Of a DNA stretch of 64,000 bases, positions 47,025 through 58,027 are shown in pieces. The notes beneath the pieces were generated by a model that worked only from the letters and a program-made list of their open reading frames with translations, ran no database searches and was not told where the DNA came from. Source of the DNA: Cinnamomum chago (Eukaryota > Streptophyta > Magnoliopsida > Laurales > Lauraceae); contig CP142456.1 in NCBI GenBank assembly GCA_038049695.1, positions 75,787,422 to 75,851,421 of the forward strand, in the 5' to 3' direction. Numbering within the stretch: the first letter of the stretch is position 1; the number at the start of each line of letters is the position of its first letter. Both the position numbers and the translations under genes were made by a program.

Positions 47025-48323
47025 AAAGAGGGTCCTACTCCTGTCACAGCTATATTAGGTTCGGATACATGGAATTTCACATCTCCCCCATTCCAATCAC
47101 GGGGTACAGATGTGGGACCCACCTGTAACCCCATCGTGGGGGACCAACTTGTGTATAGTGATGGAGGCTCGGATGATCATCATGAACCCTTGATCAACTG
47201 CCCACAAGTTTTCATCATGCAAAATAAGTTGCACCGTGAGTATGACGGTTTAGTCCATTTGAATGGATACCAAACCCCAAGACCTGTGACTATAAAAGGT
47301 TGGTCTTCTAAGATGAGCCAACAGTGGCCCCACACGTGTGAGCGGATGAGATTGCCCGTGTGAGCTGTGGAGAGGTATACTGCAAATTTTATGCTGTAAA
47401 TATTGCCGGCTGTCTGCGAATGCAAAGATGTTTTCCATTGCTTGCCATACTAAGTAAAAGGCATCTTTTGCTAATTTTACACTTGTGCTTAGTCTCTAGA
47501 TGTTGAATTTCACCACAAAAGGCAATGCTGGTGGTAGCCTTCTGTCACATGTCAAGGGTATAACGCTTTCTTGATTACATTTCTTTCTCATAGTAATCTA
47601 ATGTACTGTTGCGAGAAAATTAAAATCCTGAAAGGCCCTAGATCAGTTTTCTTTTTTTTCTTTTTTTTGTTTAAGAAAAATAACTTGTAAAAGTGAAGTT
47701 TCGAAAATAGCTTCTTGCATATTGAACCTCTGCTTCTTTATCATTTGATTATGAGTGCGATCGTAGAGTAACCATTTCCTAATAAAGGAATGTTTTACCT
47801 TCCCCAATTTTAGTCCCTTCGATAGGAAGAAATTGCTTAGAATTAAGAGAAATTCAACAGGTTATGTGCCACGTAAATTTGATGAATTCATTTAACAAGC
47901 AAGCTTGATGAATTCATTTAAATGAATTCATCAAGCATGCTTGGCACATATACTGTTGAAGTCGAAGGCTCAACCATGCCCCTGCTTGCATTTACTTGAT
48001 GATGAACTAGATCATATCAGAAACTATGTGATGGTTTCAAATGCTTACGTGACAACAAGAAATGTGGAATGTCATGGATGAGAATGCTGATATTACACCT
48101 GGGTGCAATTTATTTTAGGTGAATAGGGTGTTTTGAGAGTTGGTAGCAGGTGATGTTCCAGATCTGCTATCAGCTAAATTTTGTAGGATCCTAGGGCTGT
48201 CTGCTTTGCAGCTCAGTAAAATGTTCTTTATAATAATCACACATTTTTACAATTGAAAGTTAAAATGCTCTCTTCCCCTGTTGAGCCGGATTGGATCATG
48301 GAATACTGCTTTTATTGCCTGAT
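47025..48323. other. Intergenic, 3' of the kinase gene
   Basis: No exon seen. A CACGTG-type G-box palindrome (acacgtgt, about 47333) and a tataaaa string (about 47291) are present but no gene follows them. Contains a 48-bp palindrome at 47896-47943. Confidence 0.5.
47896..47943. repeat. Perfect-centred 48-bp palindrome
   Basis: Two 24-base arms meet without a spacer at ttt|aaa (47919/47920) and pair with one mismatch (47902 with 47937). A further direct copy of tgatgaattcattta lies just left (47881-47894). Confidence 0.92.
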
Positions 48324-51300
48324 TCATCTTCTCATGAATTCGTGGCCATAGAACTCATCAAAGGACAGGCGATTAACTGTAAATGAGGAAAAAAAAAAAC
48401 AAAAGATTCATCAGTAGTAGTTTAGATTTCCATAAAGCAAAATTACAAGCAAACTCATCCACCATACATGTGATGTGGGTATATGGATACAGCCCAGATA
48501 TCATGTTGTATGGATGGCATTATCATACTGGTGGCCATCAATGGACCTTTAAAAGGAAATGGTCAGAGGTCCAAATTTAATGGATGAAACACAGATGACT
48601 GACGTGTTTCACTGCTAGGCACACAATAGATTGAGTTGCGATGAAGTTTTACTTTGTAAAAGAAAACATATGATAGTCATTCGGAGATGAGACGATGAAG
48701 TTAGATGATACACCTCACCTGGATTTTTACAGAGTAATCTTATACACATATCAACAGAGTATGGATGTAGCCCAGGAAGGATGAGCTGAGAAAATGGCAG
48801 ACATGTAGATGACTTGATATTCCGCAGCAGCTGAAAGAAAATGTTGTAATAAGAACAATAGAAGCGAAAGAAGAAAAATAATATTAATGGTCAATGGCGG
48901 ACCCAGAAGTTTCATTTGGGTGGTGTGGGAAATGATCATGTGAAGAAGCTAAATAATCAAATTGAATTTTTTAAGATCTTATATAAGGGGTTTCTCGAGT
49001 CTCATGGGTGGGACCGCACCCATGTATAACACTGGTAACTGTCATGGAAGGAAGCCACCAACCTGGACACTATTTCTACCGCAGAATGGTGGATATCCAT
49101 TTAGAAGCTCAAATAGAATGGCCCCAAGACTCCACATATCAACCTGTAAACCAAAGTTAGGTTCCAAACAACCATGATTTGAAAGAGAACTAAAATACAG
49201 CAATTACAGGAATGGAAGAGTCAACCAACTTATGTCCAACCAAATTTCCGGTAGACTCGGTTATTCTATTCGACTTAGTGTCCTTCGAATGGGATTGACT
49301 CATCCAAGTCAGGTATGTCAAGCCACCTGAATGCCAATACCAAAGTTCATAAGTGCGATCTCATTGGTGCCTCTTCCTCCTTTTCATAATTATTTTTCAT
49401 TTTTCTGGGTAAGTTTCATTAATTTCAATATTTCAAAATCAAATTTTTTAGTTTTCTTTTCCTTTTTTACAGAACCTTTTATTTTTTCCATTTATCACCT
49501 TTAAGAACTAATGTTGTGAAACCTAATTGGAAAATGAATATGAATGTGCATGTAGAAGCATATTAATTTTTTGTGTCTCGCAGCTCCTATTTCAAGTTCC
49601 AATTTTCACATGACATATACCCAAGTAGATAACCAAACTAAAGTATGAGATAATCGTTCTTTAGAAAAAAAATGCACATATTTATTTGACTTCTATTTGC
49701 AAATTTACATAAATTCCACATGATAGATATGTGTGTGAATGTGAGACACATACCCCTATACTACCCGAGAATGCAAACTTCACTAACTTTTGACATTTTT
49801 TCCAGATTTTCTTGGACCTTAAAAAAAAATTAACCCAATAACTGATACATATCTCTGTAACCAATATATATGGTTGATGAGTATCATTTTCTCAAGCATC
49901 AGACACTTTGTAGTTCCCACAATGCAATAGTTTGAACGTTGATGAAAGAGGGCATCCCAATGGAAAGAGAACTGCTAAACAATTTAATTCAATAGCAAAG
50001 TTCCGTTTGGTGCGAAGAAAATTGATGCTAGCTAATAGCGACATATGAAGCTTTACCCGCCAAAGAGGAGTTCTGGTTGCCAAGGGTAATTTGCATGGAA
50101 CATTCTTCCTTCTACTATGGCAATGAACAAAAAATTGAGAGAGAGAGATTTGAAATCTGCTTTTCATTTTGTTTAATTACAGCCATATTTCGTTACGTGG
50201 ATCAATCATTCAACATGAAATTAGTGGGCCACAAATCCAAGTTTTGGAAAACCAAAACTATGAAAATTGTGCATGGTCAACTAAGCCCACCTAACAGACA
50301 TTTTCATCATCCATTTATCGCGTGGCCTCTTTGATCAGTGTGAATGAGTAAACCATGGACCCACATCTATGTAATGGGTGCAATCGGCAAACTGGAAATT
50401 AGCAGTACAAGATCATCTTATGGTCCTCAGAAGAATATAGTTGTTACCTTTTCATTGTATTTTTGGAATTGTAGTACTTCAGGAGCCATATACAAGAGCG
50501 ATCCACAAACTGTCTCAGCATAGTCTCCTGGAAGAACAACTCTGGGACAATTGAGAGGTACTGAAAATAATCAGAGTTGTCACTGATAAAATAAAATCTG
50601 TAGATGCATTGTGATCTACTCCACAGTCCATACTGCACTAAGATTGTATTTTCTCGTAGATGGCTTTCCAGCCCACTGGTGTTTGGCACAATGTGGAAAG
50701 TTAAGACTTTTCCACCAGAAACTCAAGCTGCATTTGGCCATGGTAATGATTCAGGGCAGAAAGAAAATCTATATCCTACTAACTATGGCTTCTGGGTTGC
50801 AGCTGCCCCAAATGTATGGCTAACCGTCCATTTTTGCATATCCAACCACCCGAGGCTTCGAGGGCATACAGAATACACTTAAAGTTTACAAATGAGTCTA
50901 CTTATATGGTATAATTAATGCTTTAATAATTAATGCTCTCCCAAAACAAGTATGATCAATGATCCAACATCTAAATTTACACAATATATTGCATACCTTG
51001 ACTGACCAAAATCAATGATCTTCAAGACAGCATCCTCATCAGGATTGGAGAGTAGAATATTCTGCTATGATATAGAAGCACATGTCAAACTCATTTTAAG
51101 AAATTAATTTTTCAAGACAGGAAAGATGATGCTAATGATATCTCAACCTCCGGTTTCAAGTCCCGATGGACTATATGGTGAGCATGTAGCACCTCTAAAC
51201 CAGCTCCTACAATGTAAAGACCAATAATGATAGTTAAATCTAAAGCGAGTGTTGAAAGAGAACTTGTGGTAACAAGTGCATTGGATATTCCTTTCATGTC

Positions 51301-54300
51301 ATATACTGTTTGTTTCTTGGACAGTTTGCTTGCAAAGGGAACAAGTGTATTGGGAAATATTGGAATGGAACAAACATTATGATATAGTGTTAGTTTCTTG
51401 GACTGTTTGCTTGCAAAGGGAGATCTTGGAATGGAACTCCCACCTTTGGTATGCGATTTTTGGTAATCAATATTAGCAAAACTCCAGATAAATGATGTAG
51501 ACTGAAAGATCAACTGAAATCGTTTTTTTTTTTTTTTTTTTAATCGGTAATGGAACCTTTATTAAGAAGAAAAAAACAGGGCAAAAGGCACAAGAAAAAA
51601 AAACCAGAAATACAAGGTTATAAAAGCATTATATCAACCCCGAGGGGTAGCTCAGTTGGCCTAAGACCACGGTTTGCTCCCAGAGGTTGAAAGTTTGAAA
51701 CTGCACAACCACTGGGGCCACCGGGGATTTACCCGGCTTCCCCTGGGCCCGTAGGGATTTGTCAAGCCCAAAGGGCTAGGACACCCTCCGTTATAAAATG
51801 AATAAATAAATAAATAAAAGCATTATATCCCACCCACCAAAGCGAAAACACCCAAATAAAACCACCCCAAACAACAAAAGATTACATAGATAAACCCACC
51901 CATGGAGAAGCTCTATCCACCCCTTGTTTAGCCAAACCGTCCGCCATATTATTGTCAGGCCTCAACGCATGACCAAAAGAGACAACCAGAGAGGAGGAGA
52001 TCTCCTATATTTCATTGAAGTGAAATTGGAACTTCCAAGGTCTAGAATCATGCTTCAAGAGCCACCCCACGGCATTTGCAGAATCACTCTCCACCAACAA
52101 TGGGCCATGAAAAGAAGCCACAAAGATCCAAAGAGCTTCCAAAATAACCAACACCTATGCTTCATTGGAATCTCTAATCCCCCACACTTTTAGTGAACAT
52201 AAGCAACACCTAACCCTTATCACTATGAAGCACCCCACCAATACCAGTCGGCCCTGGTTTGCCTCTCGCCGCACCATCGACATTAAATTTGAAAATAACT
52301 CTAGGAGGAGGAATCCAAAAAAAGGACTTTTTTACTTTAGGAGCACCTCACCCCATGCAAGCTTGCCAATAGTGAAACAAATCTAGCACTTTGAGATTTT
52401 TAAAATCCTTCCTGACCAAAGCCCACTTGGCAATTGAAAAAACTAACCTTCGAAACTAAACCCTCCAAAGAAGAGGTAGAGTGTCTAAAAATCCTCCCAT
52501 TCCTTTCCTTCCACATTACCCAGAGGATGGCAAATGGAATAAGATGCCAAAGTAGGAAACCACAACTGCGAAAAGGCCCCCATGGCCCATACCCATTCCT
52601 CCGCCAAACTCACCAGGGTTCCTGGGACACACCACAAAACCCCACACAAGTTGATAAAGTAGAACCAGATGCGAAGCCACCTCACAATGAAGAAGAAGAA
52701 GATCAATAGATTCCCTCTCTTTCCCACATAGAAGCTGAAATCTCAGAATAACAAGAAAGATTTTGACAGTAGTTATTTTTTCTCGAAATGGATTGCAACC
52801 AACTCACCCCATTTCATCACATCATAGAATTCATTTTGTCCAAACCAATTTTTCTGGACAAAATGGCTTCAGCGTTATTAGAAATCTCAGATTTCCTCCT
52901 TGCAAGCAAATAGTTCCTTGATAAAATTCATTTTTTACCCATATAGATGAAGACAGAATTGGATCTTGAATTTTACATAGAAACAAAATTTATAACGCAA
53001 AAGTGCAATTTGTTGATATGCCAATATTTATAACACAAAAGTGCAATTTGTTGATATGCCAACTCCATACATGGGCCCAAAATTCTTCTATCTATCCATT
53101 ACCACCAAGATGGATGGGAAATGCTTCAAAAGTCTCTCAGATTGGAAGATCCAAACCCTTCCTTTAGCATTAACACACAATAAATAGGCAGCTAGGGAAG
53201 GAATACAACAATAATCAAAGGGCTATGATCTGGAAATCTGGAATATTTTCAGGCATCCCCATTGAACGTAGGCGAATGATCTGAAAATGAAAAATGTATC
53301 AAACATGAACAGAATCAAGTGCTCAGCAAAAAAATACATGTTATGGGGGCTTTAGACCACGCCACAGATAACTCCAGAAAGAATATCCAACATTTTATTC
53401 TGTAAAGAAATAAGTACCAAGCTGCTGTGTGAACTTTTTTGCAATCTGTTCTCGTACTCTTCCATGTTGACGGATGTAAGAGGCTAAACTACCCCCAGCA
53501 CAGAACTCTAAGACAAGGAATATGCAGTCCTCCAACTGAGACAGGAGAAGATTCAACCAGTCAACCTTAACCAAGTCAGAAATTCATACATAAAAGGCAT
53601 TCAATCAGTCACAAGGAATTATATGATCCATGACCTGAGGTTTTGCATAAGAATCAGATTGGATAACACACCTGTGTGCATCCATATCTTTCTCCTATTA
53701 GAGACAAAAGCATTATACAACCAAAATCTGATGCCATCGTTGGCAGCTGAATCTCAAGGGAAATAAAGTTATCTCTAAGGTCCTGGTACAGTGGACTAAT
53801 TTACATGAGAGAAGATGCAACTTGGGAAGAGTACTACCAAATCCAAAATCATTGTCTTGATTTCGAACCTTAAAGGCCCATTCATTTCATGGAATTGAGT
53901 TGCTTAATTCCTAGGAATTCTAAAACATGTATTCCTAATAAAACATGTATTCCTAAAAGTGGCTAAAATTTAAGAAGCAAAGGTCAAGATCCATAGTCCC
54001 CAGCTGAAGCTCCGCTGATTAAGGACATGGGTGTGTGAGTGATGTTCCCCATGTAGCAGAAAAAAAAGGTGAATATCCGTGACTGGGCACCAAATAATCT
54101 CCCCTTCTATGGAAAATGAATCAAGGGGAGATGGGAACTGAATACCCAGCAATCACCCTTGTAAATCAAATCCTAGGGAAATTCGGATCCAGTCTACATC
54201 TCCACCCTATATCCTTCACAACTCACCTGGTTAATATTCCTTTGTTGGAACCCATTTTACCATGAATTCCTAGGAATTCAATTCCACCAAAATAAAAGGG

Positions 54301-54941
54301 CGTAGGTACAAGTTTCATCTGAAGGAGGATTGGCTTGGTTAGTTTCTTGCTAATTAGATCAATAGGTTACAAGATTTACAATAGTAAATCCTAGCTGCTT
54401 AAGGGATTCCTGACATTCGCTGATTTCTCTAATTCCTATCACAATTCCTATCTCTATTTCCTCACTATCCCAAGACTACGTATATATGCTATTCATTGAT
54501 GAGCACAGTTTAAAAAAAGAATCCAATGCTTCCAAAGCATTAAGAAGTTGCACTTACCTCGAAGAAGCCCATAACAATTTCCACATCCAGATGCATATTT
54601 CGAATTCAAAATTCCAAACCGAACAACCCAGTGCAAGAAACAAGAACTGAGTATCTTCGGAAAAGCTTAAAATTCGGATTTTAGACCAACCTTGCATAAA
54701 ACGAGTTTCAAAGACATTGCTTCTCAAGAACTAGGAATTGGGTCTTCTTCCCTCGCAGAAGCCGATATCAAATTTCCACATACAGAAGCATTTTCTAAAT
54801 CCACAACTTCAATCCAGACCTTAAAACGCACCAAAACACAATCCAATGCAAGAAAAACGAACTGGGTATGTTCCAAAAAGCTTAAAATCCGGATTTTTTT
54901 TTTTGAGCGATTTCGGGCGGGGCTAAACATATAGGAAACAT

Positions 54942-55017
<76 letters not shown>

Positions 55018-55328
55018 CTGAGCTTCACATGAAGAGATACCTCAATTACATCGAGGAGGCGAATAATGTTTGGGTGTTTGACGCTGGCGAGGAAATTGAG
55101 CTCGCAATCCAAGCAGCTCTTGAGATTGCAGTTGAGTTTGGAGAGAAAGATCTGTTTCAGCACGACCTGGTTCCCGCTCGATCGATGCTCTGCTCTCCAA
55201 ACAACAGACAGTCGTTGCCCTTCTCCACCTCCCACTCTCTCTTTTAACACATACTCTCTCACTTCTCTTTGGAACCTGCCACAGGAAGTTGAGATTTCTT
55301 CCTCCCCCAAGCCTTTCATCATTCTCAT
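48324..55328 (-). CDS. ATG1t-like serine/threonine protein kinase
   Basis: Eight exons: 55041-55328, 53418-53535, 51148-51206, 50997-51061, 50448-50541, 49063-49143, 48719-48830, 48324-48376; all phases agree; 289 residues. A complete kinase domain: glycine loop [13 protein letters not shown] (longer than usual by about three residues), Lys58 (VVLKQ), Glu76, hinge [19 protein letters not shown] with Asp151, IDFG with Asp172, MAPEVL, and [14 protein letters not shown]. The pattern, especially [20 protein letters not shown] and SYIRQHGRV, places it with plant ATG1 kinases, closest to the short ATG1t type. Full ATG1 proteins carry a long C-terminal region binding ATG13; this one ends about 16 residues after the domain ([12 protein letters not shown]), so it should act outside the normal ATG1-ATG13 assembly. 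ATG1t is reported to act in starvation-induced autophagy. Intron 1 starts near a 68-bp AG repeat and intron 2 holds nested retroelements. Confidence 0.92.
51522..52734 (-). mobile_element. 5'-truncated L1-type LINE, decayed
   Basis: On the minus strand the fragment covers the end of the second frame: a zinc-binding-like segment ([14 protein letters not shown]), then RNase H ([34 protein letters not shown]), a short 3' region with aataaag, and a 20-base A-tail (plus-strand T-run at 51523-51542). Stop codons break the frame. The direct repeat ctgaaatc lies just outside both ends (51514-51521 and 52735-52742), a candidate target duplication. It sits in intron 2 of the kinase gene in the same orientation as the gene. 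Confidence 0.82.
51636..51815 (+). mobile_element. tRNA-derived SINE nested in the LINE
   Basis: tRNA-like head with A-box tagctcagttgg (51648-51659) and B-box-like agtttgaaact (51692-51702), a body with ccggcttcccctgggcc, and a tail of aataaataaataaa. Flanked by a perfect duplication aaaagcattatatc (51622-51635 and 51816-51829). The tail and duplication show it inserted by retrotransposition; it lies inside the 3' region of the minus-strand LINE, so it is the younger element. Confidence 0.93.
52989..53064. repeat. Tandem duplication, 38-bp unit
   Basis: tttataacRcaaaagtgcaa... occurs at 52989 and 53027 with few changes. In intron 2 of the kinase gene. Confidence 0.9.
53876..54302. mobile_element. 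MITE related to the 45010 family
   Basis: Left end ggcccattcatttcatgg and right end ccaccaaaataaaagggc are imperfect inverted copies, and both carry cctaggaattc inside. No clear target duplication, so ends may be off by a few bases. In intron 1 of the kinase gene. Confidence 0.6.
54947..55014. repeat. (AG)34 microsatellite
   Basis: Uninterrupted dinucleotide repeat, 68 bp, in intron 1 of the kinase gene, 26 bp from the exon 1 donor. In the transcript it reads as a CU-tract. Confidence 0.98.
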
Positions 55329-58027
55329 GTCCCTGTAACCAGAAATCCTACTCCATAGCTCACAAGAAAGATCCAGAAAAAATGCCTTGCTCAGTTGCTC
55401 GGTTGCTCCTGCCAGCCAAAACCCAAATATAGTTTTTTAAATTTATTATTATTATTATTTTATTTTACTTTATTTTATTTTTTTCTTTTGGAGCGTTCTC
55501 AATTCTTTTAGCCGGATTACTCTCACGGATCAAAAAAGAAGTTGCCGGTTAAACTCCTCTGTAATCCCAACGTCTAATGCAGCTTCGAATGTATAATCTT
55601 TGGGTGCAAACCGTGATCCTACGCTAACTGAACTACCCATTGGATTTATTATTATCTAAAATTGGAGTCACATGCTTCCTCTATAACTCCACTGTGGGGG
55701 GTCCACACATTGATAATCCTGACCGTTCAATATTAATCTCATCTCTTCTAATAAGTTATCCTTAAATTTCATTTCAATTGGAGTAGGTTCCAAAGTAAAA
55801 TCAAGCATATGATTAGTAGTAATACATGTGAGTACCCAACACATTCCTGGTTGATCAGTGTTGGCACCTAGATTTCACACCATGCTCAGGGATAGCTCCC
55901 TTGGTCTTTAATCTAAAGTATCACTCTTGTGTCCTAACCACTAGTCCAGCATTGTAAGATTTTCAGGTAATTTCAATCATATGCTCAATCTAACAGTGAG
56001 ATCCACTCCTATTGCAGTGAAATTTGAAAGACATCTCACTAGAGGAAACAACATTCATCATGAAACCCCACGGTGGAGTGCTGGACATGGAATAGACACA
56101 AGGGGATCCGGCCCCGTAAAATTGGGCTGGTAAAGGACCCATCTACTGAAGCAAATTGGGCCAGGCCAAAGTCCGAGGCAACATGTCACTCTTGCATCAA
56201 AATCCAATTTAGCTGGGCTTGTTTGGCGTTGAGCCCAGCTACTGGATCTACATGTCTGTTATGCTGATATATGAAATTCCCAAACCATATGGATGGTGAG
56301 GTGTATACTGGATTGGCACCAGCAGCTGATTTTGAGCACTCATATCTAGACCACTTTAGATCTTTGTCATATGAGATTTTAGCAGGCCCCTATCCAAGTA
56401 TAGCACTTTTCTAACCTTTCTGCCCTTTCCACCCAAGTGAACCCTACTGCCCCCTCGCAAACCATGGATAGGGAGGTGCTTCACCATAGAGCTAACACTG
56501 GATAGGCATCAGCAGTTAATTTTGTGACTCAAATCTAGAACAAGACTACTGAATGGCGGTGGGTCGAGTTTAAACAGGGATCTGCTCCAACCTTTTCTTA
56601 TTAAGGCGGGTTTGGACCGAAAAAAAAAAAAAAAAAAATAGATTGCTTTGATGAATATTAACAGCTCAGTTGATAGGCAAGTTTATCATGCACAGATGTA
56701 CCAACAGTACAGTTACAGTTGATAAATGGCATGTTATTCTTCTGGTAAGGGAGTTTCTATCTTTGGTTTTCAAAAATCATGTACAACTGATTCCTGTCCT
56801 GTACAAGAAGGGCATAGTATAAGTAGGCCTAGCGTGTGGCCCATTTAAAGCAATCATCAGTAGCCATATTAGGCCAGTCGAAAAGGAATCATTGATGTCT
56901 GCTTAAATGTTTAATTACACGAATTAATCGATTCAGAGGCACAAAACTTTAACTTCATAAACATTTAGTGATTCAATCATATGGTCATAACTAATCCAAT
57001 CTTGATTAAAATCAGACCCCTGCTGAAATGTGGAGAGAGGTCTGAGGGCTCGGCAGCATGAATTCATTAAGTGGGAAGTCCTTATCACCTACAACTGATG
57101 GTGACCAAGGTGGAACTTACTCTTATAGTCAATCAATGCAAAACTGCAAAAGCAAACCTCCATCAGATGTATTTCCAGAGGAAATAAAGAAAGATCTCCC
57201 GAACCTAAACAGATCGGAGTCTGGACTGCTGCAGATTTTGTGATGACTTATTATGCAACCATCAATATCAGTTGCATAATTGCATAATAAGTGGAAGTTT
57301 TGGAACATTGGGACCTGTTTGTACAACAAGATGATTCCATGCTTGGCGGATCTGTCTTTCCACATAGAGTTGAATCTTATTCCTACACGACCCATAGGAA
57401 AATGAGATCCTCCCACACCATCTCCCTTGAAATTGTAAAGGGAATGACAGATTAATAGATTTACTGTTGTTTAGAGCCCCAAAATCAACATCATTTTACA
57501 TATTTATGTGATACACATTGATAAAGCTAATGCTGTTTTTCCTGAATTATGATCAAATCTTGACAGAGTCAACTAAGTCTCAAGCAACTTGAATCTTGAG
57601 AATTTCACATTGAATCATAAGTTTTCATCAAGTCAAGCAGAAACATAGAGTCTAACTAGTGACTAACCAAGTTATTAAAACAATTTCAAGGAGACTTGCA
57701 AAGTGACATACATGGGACAAGGGCCACATAAAAAATATGGGATGAAGATTTACAAATGAAATCTAATCTTAGAAATAATATATAAATACAAACACCTCCC
57801 ACATACACAACCAGCAATCCTCCAGTCACAACTATAAATCACTAGTTTATGTCAATTACACACATAAAACATTGTACAAACAAGTAGGAACTGCATATAA
57901 TGACCTCCCAATACAGGGCTGAAATGAAAAGAAGCTACTCAACTCCCTACAGCCAATCATTTGATGAAGTGCTTACTATCACACATTCACACCAATCCAA
58001 ACCAAACCAAGGGAGTCCAGATATGAT
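55329..58027. other. Intergenic between kinase and USP genes
   Basis: Presumed promoter of the kinase gene at the left and 3' region of the USP gene at the right. An A-run lies near 56620-56638. Apart from the small frame at 57058-57243, nothing coding-like was seen. Confidence 0.55.
57058..57243 (+). other. Unrecognised 61-codon frame, possible exon or pseudogene fragment
   Basis: Starts at a true ATG and encodes MNSLSGKSLSPTTDGDQGG, later KSKPPSDVFPEEIKKDLPNL and NRSESGLLQIL. The composition looks coding, and an ATGTGGAGAGAGGTC stretch in the same frame lies just upstream, cut off by a TGA. It may be a piece of a retrocopied or broken gene. I do not recognise the family, and no splice partners were found. 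Confidence 0.3.

Noticed and set aside
46992-47363. 123-codon plus-strand frame
   Set aside because: It begins inside the hAT element and crosses its right border and target duplication, so it cannot be an ancestral gene.
51636-51710. tRNA gene at the start of the SINE
   Set aside because: A- and B-box are present but the arms do not pair into a cloverleaf, and the unit continues into a SINE body with tail and target duplication.
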